DNA from: Romboutsia ilealis
GTDB taxonomy: Bacteria; Bacillota; Clostridia; Peptostreptococcales; Peptostreptococcaceae
Direction of reading: 5' to 3'
DNA length: 64,000 nt
NCBI RefSeq assembly: GCF_900015215.1
Contig: NZ_LN555523.1
Span: forward strand, 1,926,381-1,990,380
A program made the position numbers and the translations under genes. A model generated the notes under the pieces. The model saw only the letters and a list, made by a program, of their open reading frames with translations, had not been told where the DNA came from and did no database searches. Of the stretch, positions 1 through 9,837 are shown piece by piece (position 1 is the first letter of the stretch; the number at the start of each line of letters is the position of its first letter).

Positions 1-1582
1 TGCATGATACAAAACTTGCATATCCTCTTCGATTTAAAAATAATATTACTTGATTATTATTTTTAATAGCTTGTTTTATTTCATCTTGAAGTTTAAAGCT
101 AAAGATGCTTTTGTTTCCTTTATTTAATTCTTCCTTCATATCTACAACTTCAATTTTAGGAAGTGGATTTTTATTAGCCCTTTGATTTATTTCAATAAGA
201 TTATATTCTCCATTTTTTGCTTTATAATATTCATCTATAGATGGGGTTGCAGAACCTAATACTAATGATATATCATTTTTATTCGAAATAAATTTTGCAA
301 CTTCTATTGCACTAAATTTAGGATTCTTTTCTGATTTATAAGAAGTTTCATGAAACTCATCAATTATTATTACCCCTAAACTATTAAAAGGCGCAAATAA
401 AGCAGATCTTGCTCCTATTAATATTCTTATATTACCAGCTTTAATAGCTTTATAAACATCATGTTTTTGTCCTTCAGATAATTGACTATGAAAAACGCCT
501 ACAATGTCTCCAAACCTATTTTTAAACCTAGTTATAGTCTGTGGTGTTAAAGCAATCTCAGGAACTAATACTATGCTATCCAATCCTTGACTCAAAGCAT
601 AATCTATTATCTCCATATATACTTCAGTTTTTCCACTACCTGTTACTCCATGTAACATATAAGGTTTTTTATTTTGGTCAAACATTTCCGATATAACTTT
701 ATTACATGCATTTTTTTGTTCTTCATTTAAATATATTTCTTTTTGCTCTAAAGTATAAGCATTTTCTGGATTTCTATAGTAATCTTCCAATTTAATATCT
801 ATCAAATTCTTATTTTGAAGTGATAATATACTTTGTTTAGATGCCTTTAATATATCAATTAAATCATTAATTTCTACTCTATCATTATTTTTTAGGAAAT
901 TTACTATTTCCTTTTGTTTTACACCTAAGTTTATTTTATTTTTCTTTAAATAGTCATCAACTTCATCAGCTTCTATTGAAAGTGATATATAACACAAGTT
1001 TTTTTCATTCTTATGATTTTTATATTCCCATTTTAAATTAATTATATTTTTTTTACTCATTTTATCTAATATATAATTTATATTAGGTATTTTTTTTAAC
1101 TTTTCAGTTTTTAATTTTCCCTTTGATATATTTATTTTACTAATAATATCTTTTTGTATATCATCTAATGATGATAATAAATCTGTAAACTCATTTTCAT
1201 TTAAATTCAATACTTCATCACTTAAACTTACAACTTTATAGTTATTTACTTTATATCCTTTAGGATATATTAAATTTATGCAATCTATATAAGTACAAAG
1301 ATATCTATTTTTCATCCAGTTTACAAGTTCTAAATCCTCTAATTTAAAAATAGGTTCTTCATCTAATACATCTACTACTTCCTTAAGCTTTATATCTTCT
1401 TCTAAAGTATCAGATATTTTAAATACAAAAGCCTCTGTAGGTTTATTTCCTTTTCCAAATGGTACTAAAACCCTATGACCAACATATATCTGATTTTTTA
1501 AAAATTCCGGTATTTTATATGTAAATAAGTTGTCAGTGTGGAAAGTATTACTTCTTACTATGACTTTTGCGTATTTTTCCAT
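1..1582 (-). CDS. priA: Primosomal protein N' (replication restart helicase PriA), 3' end cut off by window
   Basis: PriA is the superfamily 2 helicase that reloads the replisome at stalled forks. Reading the minus strand from the ATG at 1582 gives about 527 residues before the window edge; full-length family members run to roughly 730-800, so the C-terminal part is missing. Visible are the N-terminal DNA-binding region (start MEKYAKVIVRS), a Walker A loop LHGVTGSGKTEVY, a DExH-type box reading DEFHE where DEEHE is common, the LGSATPS motif, and LNRRGYA leading into the first zinc-binding cysteine at the edge. It follows coaBC, as in the Bacillus rpoZ-coaBC-priA order, but a strong hairpin separates the two, so it may be only partly cotranscribed with coaBC. 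Confidence 0.95.
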   Translation of the reverse strand, partial: MEKYAKVIVRSNTFHTDNLFTYKIPEFLKNQIYVGHRVLVPFGKGNKPTEAFVFKISDTLEEDIKLKEVVDVLDEEPIFKLEDLELVNWMKNRYLCTYIDCINLIYPKGYKVNNYKVVSLSDEVLNLNENEFTDLLSSLDDIQKDIISKINISKGKLKTEKLKKIPNINYILDKMSKKNIINLKWEYKNHKNEKNLCYISLSIEADEVDDYLKKNKINLGVKQKEIVNFLKNNDRVEINDLIDILKASKQSILSLQNKNLIDIKLEDYYRNPENAYTLEQKEIYLNEEQKNACNKVISEMFDQNKKPYMLHGVTGSGKTEVYMEIIDYALSQGLDSIVLVPEIALTPQTITRFKNRFGDIVGVFHSQLSEGQKHDVYKAIKAGNIRILIGARSALFAPFNSLGVIIIDEFHETSYKSEKNPKFSAIEVAKFISNKNDISLVLGSATPSIDEYYKAKNGEYNLIEINQRANKNPLPKIEVVDMKEELNKGNKSIFSFKLQDEIKQAIKNNNQVILFLNRRGYASFVSC

Positions 1583-1635
1583 ATTCTAACCTCTATTTTT
1601 TATTTATATCTTTTAGTTAAATTATATCCTGTTAC

Positions 1636-1672
1636 GTAAAAATATAAGCATCTATATTAATAGATGCTTATA
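1636..1672 (-). terminator. Intrinsic terminator or attenuator between coaBC and priA
   Basis: A 13-bp perfect stem (1643-1655 with 1660-1672) and a 4-nt loop are followed on the minus strand by a run of T. It overlaps the coaBC stop codon. It would end most coaBC transcripts before priA, unless read-through is used to set a low PriA level. Confidence 0.8.
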
Positions 1673-2867
1673 CACTAAGTAGCTCTTTTATCTTATCTAA
1701 AATAATATTTGCTACCTCTTCTTTTTTCATTTTAGGATATTCTGTAATATTACCTTCTTTATCTATGATTTTAACTATATTAGTGTCTACACCAAATCCT
1801 GCACCTTCTTTAGTTAAATCATTAGCTACTATGAAGTCTAAATTTTTCTTTTTTATTTTAAGACTTGCATTTTCTATAAGGTCATTTGTCTCAGCTGCAA
1901 ATCCAACTAAGATTTTATTATTTTTTATTTTTCCTATTTCTTGTGCTATATCTTTATTTCTATCTAATTCTATAATTAAATCATCATCTGATTTTTTTAT
2001 TTTTTTATTAGAGTAGTTTTTAGGTTTATAATCTGCTACTGCTGCACTTTTTATAACTACATCATTTCCATCTAAATTTTCTAAAACAGCTTCGTACATA
2101 TCTTTTGCAGATTCTATTTTTACTAGTTTTTTCAGATTTTGTGGTGGAGTTAAATTTGTTGGACCTGTTATAAGTGTAACATCTGCTCCTCGTTCTATAG
2201 CTTCTTTTGCTATAGAATAACCCATTTTTCCAGTAGATCTATTAGTTATGTATCTCATCGGGTCAATACTCTCAACTGTAGGTCCAGCTGTTACTATTAT
2301 ACTTTTCCCTTTTAAGTCTTGCTCTTTTGAAAGCAATTTAACAACTTCATCCACTATAATTTCCGGAGATGCTAATTTTCCTTTACCTGTATCTCCACAA
2401 GCAAGTCTACCACTTTCAGGCTCAACAAAGTTATATCCTAATTCCTTTAATGTATTTATATTTCTTTGTAGTATTGGATTTTCATACATATTAGTATTCA
2501 TAGCTGGTGCTATTAATACTTTCGCCTTTGTAGCCATAACTGTTGTAGTAAGCATATCGTCTGCTATTCCATTTGCAATTTTACCTATAACATTAGCTGT
2601 AGCTGGTGCTATTAAGAATACATCAGCTCTTTTAGCTAGAGATACATGTTCTACATCCCAAGTTTTAGGATCTTCAAACATATCACAAACTACATAATTT
2701 TGGCTTAACGATTGAAATGATAATGGAGTAACAAATTCTGTTGCAGATTTTGTCATTATCACATTAACATTTACGCCAAGTTTTCTTAATCTACTGATAA
2801 CATCTAAAGTTTTGTATACAGCTATACCACCACTTACGCCTATTACAACAGTCTTATTCTTTAACAT
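1668..2867 (-). CDS. coaBC: Bifunctional phosphopantothenoylcysteine decarboxylase / phosphopantothenate-cysteine ligase
   Basis: CoaBC carries out two successive steps of coenzyme A synthesis: CTP-dependent joining of cysteine to 4'-phosphopantothenate, then FMN-dependent decarboxylation to 4'-phosphopantetheine. The 399 residues match the usual length. The CoaC half has GVSGGIAVYKT (10-20), the catalytic His at about 74, PAMNTNMYENP (121-131) and the active-site Cys at 157 in LACGDTGKGK. The CoaB half begins near 185 with VTAGPTVESIDPMRYITNRS and has KSAAVADYKP. The ATG follows a GAGGAG site. It lies 5 nt after rpoZ, in the conserved gmk-rpoZ-coaBC order. Confidence 0.97.
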   Translation of the reverse strand: MLKNKTVVIGVSGGIAVYKTLDVISRLRKLGVNVNVIMTKSATEFVTPLSFQSLSQNYVVCDMFEDPKTWDVEHVSLAKRADVFLIAPATANVIGKIANGIADDMLTTTVMATKAKVLIAPAMNTNMYENPILQRNINTLKELGYNFVEPESGRLACGDTGKGKLASPEIIVDEVVKLLSKEQDLKGKSIIVTAGPTVESIDPMRYITNRSTGKMGYSIAKEAIERGADVTLITGPTNLTPPQNLKKLVKIESAKDMYEAVLENLDGNDVVIKSAAVADYKPKNYSNKKIKKSDDDLIIELDRNKDIAQEIGKIKNNKILVGFAAETNDLIENASLKIKKKNLDFIVANDLTKEGAGFGVDTNIVKIIDKEGNITEYPKMKKEEVANIILDKIKELLSV

Positions 2868-2872
2868 AGAAC

Positions 2873-3136
2873 TTACTCCTCTTCTGTAGTATGTTCTTCT
2901 ATTATTACTTCTTCTTTTTTATCTATTTCTTCTTGAGTTAATAATCTAAATGTTATTTTTTCATCAGCAACTTCTTGAGTAGCTATAGTTACTGGTTTAT
3001 TATTATCTCTATTCTTAGCTGAAACATAAACTTCAGCTCCGTCTATTATTTCTCTTGCTCTCTTTGCAACAGTTCCAACTAAATAATATCTGTTGTCTAT
3101 TTTATCTAATACTTCATTTATTGATGGCTTTAACAT
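2873..3136 (-). CDS. rpoZ: DNA-directed RNA polymerase omega subunit
   Basis: Omega is the small subunit that helps fold and hold the beta' subunit of RNA polymerase. The 87-residue product starts MLKPSINEVLDKIDNRYYLV, the typical omega N-terminus with the conserved YxLV and a following AKRAREI segment, and ends in an acidic tail. The start has a strong AAGGAGG site. It begins 1 nt after gmk and is 5 nt before coaBC, so the three are surely one transcript. Confidence 0.95.
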   Translation of the reverse strand: MLKPSINEVLDKIDNRYYLVGTVAKRAREIIDGAEVYVSAKNRDNNKPVTIATQEVADEKITFRLLTQEEIDKKEEVIIEEHTTEEE

Positions 3137-3137
3137 T

Positions 3138-3755
3138 TTATAATTCCTCCTTAAATTTATCTATAATATTATTTTTATATCTAGTAACTTTGTTTTTCTC
3201 AGCTGATATTATGGCTTCAACATCATTAACCGATTTTTCTATATCTTCATTAACTATAAAGTAATCATAGTTAACTATTTGGTTTATTTCTTCAAAAGCA
3301 CAGCTAAATCTCTTCTCTATCTCTTCTTGAGTTTCTGTACCTCTTCCGACAATTCTACTTTTTAGTTCTTCTAATGATGGTGGAAGTACAAATATAAATA
3401 CACCCTCAGGATAAACTTCTTTTATTTGTCTTGCTCCTTGCATTTCTATTTCTAATATAACATCTTGCCCTTTTTCTAAGCATTCTATTATAGCAGCTTT
3501 TGGAGTTCCATAGAAGTTATCATATATTTGAGCATGTTCTAAGAATTCACCATTTTCTATCATTTTAGTAAATTCCTCTTTTTCTATAAAGAAATAGTTA
3601 ACACCATGAACTTCTCCATTTCTTGGTTTTCTAGTTGTAGCTGATACTGATAATTTTATCTGATCATTTTTGTTTAATAGCGCTTTACATATCGTACCTT
3701 TTCCTGCACCTGATGGACCTGATACAACTAATAATAGACCTTTTCTGTTAAGCAT
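3138..3755 (-). CDS. gmk: Guanylate kinase
   Basis: Guanylate kinase phosphorylates GMP to GDP with ATP, supplying GTP and dGTP synthesis. The product (205 residues from the ATG at 3755) has the P-loop SGPSGAGKGT near the N-terminus, the GMP-binding TRKPRNGEVHGVNYFF segment, and the lid region RIVGRGTETQEEI. A TTG codon just upstream is in frame, but the ATG is better placed relative to the AGGAAGAG site. It follows yicC directly; the remA (DUF370) gene often found between yicC and gmk in Firmicutes is not present here. Confidence 0.97.
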   Translation of the reverse strand: MLNRKGLLLVVSGPSGAGKGTICKALLNKNDQIKLSVSATTRKPRNGEVHGVNYFFIEKEEFTKMIENGEFLEHAQIYDNFYGTPKAAIIECLEKGQDVILEIEMQGARQIKEVYPEGVFIFVLPPSLEELKSRIVGRGTETQEEIEKRFSCAFEEINQIVNYDYFIVNEDIEKSVNDVEAIISAEKNKVTRYKNNIIDKFKEEL

Positions 3756-3816
3756 CAATCTCTTCCTTTCTATTGGTTCATATATTATGTCTTAAAATCT
3801 ATTTAATAATTTATAA

Positions 3817-4698
3817 TTATTCTATGTTTTGTATTTGTTCTCTAATTTTCTCTAATTCACTTTTAACTTCCACAACTAAGTTAGTTATATTTAAATCAGA
3901 AGATTTAGAACCTATAGTATTTGTTTCTCTATTCATCTCTTGGATTAAAAAGTCTATTTTTCTACCTATTGCTTCATCTTTTACAACAGTATTTTTTAAT
4001 TGTTCTATATGACTTTTAAATCTTACTATTTCTTCTGTTATATTACTTTTATCTGCATATATAGCAACTTCCTGAGCTAATCTATTTTCATCTATTATAC
4101 TAGGGTCTTCTAACATATCACTTATTCTATTTTTTAATTTTTCTTTATAATCAATAACAACATTATATGAGTATTTTTCAATATCTTCAATATAATTTTT
4201 AAGAAGATCGCATCTATTTTGTATATCGTCCGCTAATTTTTTACCTTCTTCACTTCTCATTTCTTTTAGCTTAAGTAATGCATTTTCTAAAGCTACCTTT
4301 AACATTGACCACAACTTGTCTTCATCATCTTCTTTTTCCTCAGTTTTTATAATATCTGGAAATTTTGCGATATTCATTACACTTATATCATCAACTAAGT
4401 CAAATTTATCCTTTATTTGCTTTAGTATAGATACATATTGAGTTGCTAACTCTTCATCAAATTTTAAGTTTACATCTTCATTACCTAATAAGTCAAGCTT
4501 TATATATAAATCAACTCTACCTCTTTTTATATAGTCTTTAATTAATATTCTTGCCTTATCCTCTAAAAATGATAATTTTCTTGGAAGACGTATATTTATA
4601 TCTGCATACTTGTGATTTATAGTTTTACACTCAACTAAGAACTGATAGTTATCATCCTTATATTCTCCTCTTCCAAATCCTGTCATACTTATTGCCAT
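3817..4698 (-). CDS. yicC: YicC/YloC family endoribonuclease
   Basis: YicC-family proteins are conserved bacterial RNases; YicC of E. coli acts in small-RNA turnover, and the Bacillus homologue is YloC. The 293 residues show the YicC-like N-terminal domain starting MAISMTGFGRGEY, with ECKTINHKYADI and RGRVDLYIKL, and the C-terminal DUF1732 domain including EEIVRFKSHIEQL, IGRKIDFLIQEMNRETNT and SELEKIREQIQNIE. GGAGGT precedes the ATG. It lies 3 nt after dapF and 61 nt before gmk, within the same operon. Confidence 0.92.
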   Translation of the reverse strand: MAISMTGFGRGEYKDDNYQFLVECKTINHKYADINIRLPRKLSFLEDKARILIKDYIKRGRVDLYIKLDLLGNEDVNLKFDEELATQYVSILKQIKDKFDLVDDISVMNIAKFPDIIKTEEKEDDEDKLWSMLKVALENALLKLKEMRSEEGKKLADDIQNRCDLLKNYIEDIEKYSYNVVIDYKEKLKNRISDMLEDPSIIDENRLAQEVAIYADKSNITEEIVRFKSHIEQLKNTVVKDEAIGRKIDFLIQEMNRETNTIGSKSSDLNITNLVVEVKSELEKIREQIQNIE

Positions 4699-4701
4699 TT
4701 A

Positions 4702-5532
4702 CTATACCTCCAAAATTCCTTCACATATTTTAACAGCAGGGCCTGTCATATAAACAAAATCATCTATATCTATTTTTACACATCCACCTTCAGATTTTGC
4801 ATTCACACTTTTATTTACTTTTCCTAAATAATTACATATTATTGCTGATGCCGTCATTCCAGTTCCACAGCCTAATGTATATCCACATCCTCTTTCCCAT
4901 GTACGAACTATAATGTTATTATTATCTTCTATTTTAACAAAATTTACATTAGTTCCTTTTGGGAAAACTTTATTTTTTTCTAATAAAGGTCCATATTTAC
5001 ATACTTCTTCTATACTTATGTTATCAACTAATATAACAACATGCGGAACACCCATAAGCATAGCATTTACCTTAAAAGTTCTATCTAATACTTCTAGATT
5101 CTCACCTATAAACATTTTATTATTAGATATAGCAGGAATATCTTCACATAAAAAACTACCATTTCCCATATTAACTTTTATAGTATCTATTTCTCCATGT
5201 TTAAGATTTATTTTGACTTTTTTTATTCCATCTAATGTATCAACACTAAATTCTTCTTTTCTAACTATATTATTGTCATAAACGAACTTAACAAAACATC
5301 TTAATCCATTTCCACACATAGCAGCTCTACTTCCATCCGCATTATAATATACCATTTCTACATCACACTTATCAGAATTTTTAACAACAAGTAATCCATC
5401 TGCTCCTACAGAAAATTTTCTGTGACATGCACATTTAGCATATTCAGAGTAATCTGATGCATCTTTATTATCAAATCTTCCATCTATAGCAACAAAGTCA
5501 TTTCCTATTCCATGTAGTTTCCAAAATTTCAT
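4702..5532 (-). CDS. dapF: Diaminopimelate epimerase
   Basis: DapF converts LL- to meso-diaminopimelate, the direct precursor of lysine and of the DAP crosslink residue of peptidoglycan. It is a PLP-independent two-cysteine racemase. Both active-site cysteines are visible: AMCGNGLRCF near residue 73 and LGCGTGMTAS near residue 222. The N-terminal MKFWKLHGIGNDF is characteristic. I place the start at the ATG at 5532, seven bases after GGGGG, rather than the in-frame TTG two codons upstream. It is probably the first gene of the dapF-yicC-gmk-rpoZ-coaBC operon, divergent from rqcH. Confidence 0.96.
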   Translation of the reverse strand: MKFWKLHGIGNDFVAIDGRFDNKDASDYSEYAKCACHRKFSVGADGLLVVKNSDKCDVEMVYYNADGSRAAMCGNGLRCFVKFVYDNNIVRKEEFSVDTLDGIKKVKINLKHGEIDTIKVNMGNGSFLCEDIPAISNNKMFIGENLEVLDRTFKVNAMLMGVPHVVILVDNISIEEVCKYGPLLEKNKVFPKGTNVNFVKIEDNNNIIVRTWERGCGYTLGCGTGMTASAIICNYLGKVNKSVNAKSEGGCVKIDIDDFVYMTGPAVKICEGILEV

Positions 5533-5629
5533 AATCAATCCCCCTCATAAATTTAATTTACTAACTTATAATTATACAATATTTTAATAGTAAAAGGAAA
5601 TTATAAATATATAATCAAATCCTCCTATT

Positions 5630-5649
5630 CACAATATATGTATATTGTG
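5630..5649. repeat. Operator-like palindrome between dapF and rqcH
   Basis: A near-perfect inverted repeat (arms CACAATATA / TATATTGTG, 2-nt centre) lies in the divergent spacer. It has no T-run, so it does not look like a terminator. It could bind a regulator acting on dapF, rqcH or both. No binding protein is known to me for this sequence. Confidence 0.35.
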
Positions 5650-5693
5650 TAATAATTAATTTATTAAATGTTTATATAGAAAGGAGAAATATT

Positions 5694-7469
5694 ATGGCTT
5701 TAGATGGTTTAGTTATACATTCTATAGTAGACGAATTACATAAAAAACTTTTAGGTGGAAAAATAGATAAAGTGTATCAGCCGGAAAATGATGAAGTAGT
5801 TTTACATATAAGAAATAATAAGGAAAACTTTAAGCTAGTTTTAAGTTGTAGCGCTTCTAATCCTAGAGTCTACCTAGCTAGTGACTATAAAAAAGAAAAT
5901 CCTATAAATGCTCCTATGTTTTGTATGTTATTTAGAAAATATATACAAGGAGGAAATATAGTAAATGTTTCTCAAGTTGATTTTGAGAGGATAATAAAAA
6001 TTAGCGTTGAATCTTTTGATGAGTTAAAAGAAAAAACAACTAAGGATATTATAATAGAAATAATGGGAAGACATAGTAATATAATTCTTACTCATTCATC
6101 TAATAATAAAATTATAGATTCTGCAAAAAGAATACCTCCAAGTGTAAGTAGAGTTCGTCAAATACTTCCTGGTCAAACTTATGTACTACCACCAAAACAG
6201 GATAAATTAAATCCTATTAATGAAATAAGTTTAAATTCATTTGTAGATACTTTAAGTTCTTTTGATGGTCCTATTTTTAAAGCTATATATTCTAAGTTTT
6301 TAGGAATAAGTCCTGTTGTAGCAAAAGAAATATGTTTTAGAGCTAATATAGATGAAAATATATTAGTAAGTGAAATGTCTTCAAATGATATATCTAAAAT
6401 TTACAATGAGTTTTATAATTTGTTTAAATCTATAAAAGATAATGTCTATAATCCTAGTATGGTTATAGATGAATCAATAGATAAAGTTTTAGATTTTAGT
6501 TGCATAAATTTAAATCAATTTAGTAATTTATCTGTTATAAATGATGATAGTATATCTAAAATATTAGAAAATTACTACCTAACTAAAGATATAAAAGATA
6601 GAATTCATCAACGTTCTTCAGATCTTAGAAAAAGTATATCTATAAAACTTGATAGACTTTATAATAAATTAAATAAACAAGAAAAAGAATTGATAGAATC
6701 TGAAAATGCAGAAATTTATAAAATAAAAGGCGAGCTAATTACATCATACATATATATGATAAAAAAAGGTATGGAAAGTGTTGAAGTTGTAAATTTCTAT
6801 GATCCAGAATATAAAAATATAACAATATCATTAAATAAAAACTTTACTCCTTCAGAAAATGCTCAAAAATATTTTAAAAAATATAATAAAATGAAAACTG
6901 CAAAAAAAGAAATTACCTCTCAAATGGAAATAACAAAAGAAGAAGTAAATTATTTAGAGAATATTATGCTTAGTATAGAAAACTGTGAAAATTTAGCTGA
7001 ATTAATGGATATAAGAGAAGAATTAAGTAAGGTTGGATATCTAAAAGCTAAAAGTAATAATAAAAAAGAAACTAAATTAACTACTAAGCCTCATGAATTT
7101 ATTAGTTCTAATGGTTTTAAAATTTTAGTAGGAAAAAATAATAAACAAAATGATCATCTTACTCTAAAAGTAGCCTCTAATGATGATATATGGATGCATA
7201 CTAAAAATATACCTGGTTCACACGTTATTATAAAGACTGAAGGAAAAGAAGTTCCTGACGAAACTATATTTGAAGGTGCAATGCTTGCTGCATTCTTTAG
7301 TAAATCAAAGATGTCTTCACAAGTTCCAGTTGATTATACTAAGAAAAAAAATGTTAAAAAACCTCATGGTTCAAAACCTGGAATGGTTATTTATGAGACT
7401 AACAGTACTATCTACGTAACTCCTACAGAAGAATTTGTAACTAGGTTAAAATCTAAGTTCGATAATTAA
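5694..7469 (+). CDS. rqcH: Rqc2/NEMF homologue RqcH (NFACT-domain ribosome quality control protein)
   Basis: RqcH binds stalled 50S subunits carrying peptidyl-tRNA and recruits tRNA-Ala to add C-terminal alanine tails that mark the nascent chain for degradation. Older annotations call this family fibronectin-binding protein A. The 591 residues show the NFACT-N domain (MALDGLVIHSIVDEL, with IMGRHSNIILT), a helix-hairpin-helix region, a coiled coil at about 300-450, and the NFACT-R domain with DIWMHTKNIPGSHV at about 498-511. The start has GAAAGGAG. It is one of only two plus-strand genes here and has its own terminator. Confidence 0.95.
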   Translation: MALDGLVIHSIVDELHKKLLGGKIDKVYQPENDEVVLHIRNNKENFKLVLSCSASNPRVYLASDYKKENPINAPMFCMLFRKYIQGGNIVNVSQVDFERIIKISVESFDELKEKTTKDIIIEIMGRHSNIILTHSSNNKIIDSAKRIPPSVSRVRQILPGQTYVLPPKQDKLNPINEISLNSFVDTLSSFDGPIFKAIYSKFLGISPVVAKEICFRANIDENILVSEMSSNDISKIYNEFYNLFKSIKDNVYNPSMVIDESIDKVLDFSCINLNQFSNLSVINDDSISKILENYYLTKDIKDRIHQRSSDLRKSISIKLDRLYNKLNKQEKELIESENAEIYKIKGELITSYIYMIKKGMESVEVVNFYDPEYKNITISLNKNFTPSENAQKYFKKYNKMKTAKKEITSQMEITKEEVNYLENIMLSIENCENLAELMDIREELSKVGYLKAKSNNKKETKLTTKPHEFISSNGFKILVGKNNKQNDHLTLKVASNDDIWMHTKNIPGSHVIIKTEGKEVPDETIFEGAMLAAFFSKSKMSSQVPVDYTKKKNVKKPHGSKPGMVIYETNSTIYVTPTEEFVTRLKSKFDN

Positions 7470-7518
7470 TATATAATAATAAAATTAATAATATATATTA
7501 TTATAAAATCCTATAATA

Positions 7519-7556
7519 AAAAAGAGTTAATCTCATAACAGACGTTAACTCTTTTT
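7519..7556 (+). terminator. Terminator of rqcH
   Basis: A stem of AAAAAGAGTTAA with TTAACTCTTTTT, ending in a T-run, lies 50 nt after the rqcH stop codon. Confidence 0.85.
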
Positions 7557-7744
7557 CAATTTATTTTACAAGTTATTTATACTCCTCTTCAATTTTAAGT
7601 ATTTTTGTTTCACCATATTTCATTAACTTCTTTATTAACATAATACATTACTTAATTTTGCTTATTATTTTTTTCATACAAATATATATTTATTCAATAA
7701 TAATAAATTTCTTTAAGTATTTTCGTAATATAGTTTTCATAGAA
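7557..7744. other. Intergenic spacer between convergent rqcH and uraA
   Basis: The spacer between the two terminators holds no recognisable gene. The only open frames are tiny (for example 22 codons at 7573-7641 on the minus strand) and lack ribosome-binding sites. I see no promoter or RNA structure of note. Confidence 0.5.
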
Positions 7745-7794
7745 CAAAAAAAATACCTATACATAGATTAATATTTAACTCTATATATAGGTAT
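7745..7794 (-). terminator. Terminator of pyrR-uraA
   Basis: A long stem (ATACCTATA paired with TATAGGTAT, extended inward) is followed on the minus strand by eight T residues, just after the uraA stop codon. Confidence 0.85.
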
Positions 7795-7804
7795 ATTAAT
7801 TTAT

Positions 7805-9049
7805 TTATGCAGTTGTTGTTCTTGCTTTAACTGATTTTTCATCTTCTTTTAAATCTGTGCTTGTATTGTTTAATAATACGTTTAATACTATACCTACTAT
7901 TGCTGCTAAACTAAGTCCTGTTATTGTTACATTCTGTGTAACTGGTATACCTATAACTATACCTTTATTATTTAAGTAAGTCGTTCCTAAACCTATTACC
8001 ATTATTGTTACTATTATAATTATATTTTTCTTGTTTTTTATACATTCACTATCTTTTACTGTTTTTACTCCAACTAAAGTTATCATAGAGAATAGTAATA
8101 TACTTATACCTCCCATAACAGCAGTTGGTATACTTTGTAAAAATCCTCCAAACTTTCCTATACAAGATAGACATATTGCAAATATTGCTGTACGTCTAAG
8201 TAATGATGGATCATAATTTTTAGTCAATGCAAGTACTGCTGTATTTTCTCCATAAGTAGTATTTGCTGGTCCTCCCAAGAACCCAGCTACTATAGTAGCT
8301 AATCCATCTCCAAGTAACGTTTTATTTAAACCTGGATTTTCTAGAAAATTTTTACCTACTACTGCTCCATTTGTCGTCATATCTCCTATATGTTCCATAA
8401 AAACCGCTAAAACAACTGGGGCTATTATAACTATCGCTTCTAAACTAAACTTTGGTAGCGTAAACTTTGGTATTTCAAATAAACTAGCTTGTGCTATAGT
8501 AGTTGTATCTACCACTTGCAATACTAAACTTAATATGTACCCTATAATAACTGCAATTAATATACCTAATTGTTTTATAAATCCTTTACCAAAACTATTT
8601 ATAAGAAGTGCTATAACTAATGTTATTATTGCTACCATAATATGATTTAATGCCATATCAAATGCTGTTGGTAATAAGTTAAGACCTATAACAGCTATCA
8701 TCGCTCCTGTAACTTGTGGCGGGAAATATTTTTTTATCTTATCTACTCCAACCATTTTTATTACAAAAGATAACATAATATAAATTAAACCTGCTACAAT
8801 TATACCACCTTGAGCATAAGCTAAATCACCATTAAATGCTTCTTTAACTGATAATATTAATGGTATAAATGCAAAACTTGATCCTAGAAATACTGGTACT
8901 TTTCCTTCTGTGCAGAAATGAAATATTAATGTACCTATACCTGCACAAAAGATTGCAACTGAAGGATTAAATCCTGTTAATATTGGAACTAATACTGTCG
9001 CTCCAAACATTGCTAATAAATGTTGTATTGATAATACTGTTTTTTTCAT
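7805..9049 (-). CDS. uraA: Uracil permease (NCS2 family)
   Basis: This is a proton-coupled uracil importer of the nucleobase-cation symporter 2 family (UraA/PyrP), an integral membrane protein. The 414 residues are mostly hydrophobic, with about a dozen membrane segments. They include the NCS2 signature region GLATIVAGFLGGPANTTYGE with the NTTYGEN motif, and VFMEHIGDM with the substrate-contacting Glu. Its neighbour pyrR and the PyrR-type hairpin in the leader assign it to pyrimidine salvage. The start codon follows GGGAGG, and that site is part of a leader hairpin. Confidence 0.93.
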   Translation of the reverse strand: MKKTVLSIQHLLAMFGATVLVPILTGFNPSVAIFCAGIGTLIFHFCTEGKVPVFLGSSFAFIPLILSVKEAFNGDLAYAQGGIIVAGLIYIMLSFVIKMVGVDKIKKYFPPQVTGAMIAVIGLNLLPTAFDMALNHIMVAIITLVIALLINSFGKGFIKQLGILIAVIIGYILSLVLQVVDTTTIAQASLFEIPKFTLPKFSLEAIVIIAPVVLAVFMEHIGDMTTNGAVVGKNFLENPGLNKTLLGDGLATIVAGFLGGPANTTYGENTAVLALTKNYDPSLLRRTAIFAICLSCIGKFGGFLQSIPTAVMGGISILLFSMITLVGVKTVKDSECIKNKKNIIIIVTIMVIGLGTTYLNNKGIVIGIPVTQNVTITGLSLAAIVGIVLNVLLNNTSTDLKEDEKSVKARTTTA

Positions 9050-9116
9050 AAAAAACCTCCCATAAATTTTTTTGTGGGAGAAGTTATTCTCCCCTTTTCA
9101 GTATCTCTGTACTGAA
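9050..9116 (-). promoter_or_regulatory. PyrR-type attenuator in the uraA leader
   Basis: On the minus strand, a 7-bp stem capped by the loop CAGAGA (9097-9116) matches the PyrR-binding hairpin type. Two overlapping alternative hairpins follow. One (9074-9094) pairs GGGGAGAA with TTCTCCC. The other (about 9056-9080) pairs CTCCCA with TGGGAG, contains the uraA ribosome-binding site GGGAGG in its 3' arm, and is followed by six T directly before the ATG. The second form could both terminate transcription and hide the ribosome-binding site. PyrR with UMP would be expected to favour the repressed form; how the first hairpin excludes the others is not clear from the sequence. Confidence 0.75.
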
Positions 9117-9148
9117 TTAAAAGGCACTATATTTATAAATTTATGCTC

Positions 9149-9812
<664 letters not shown>

Positions 9813-9837
9813 TTAAAGGTATACATTCATTATAATC

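Noticed and set aside
7573..7641. 22-codon minus-strand frame ending KILKIEEEYK
   Set aside because: The composition looks protein-like, but it is very short, lacks a ribosome-binding site and lies between two terminators; possibly a remnant.
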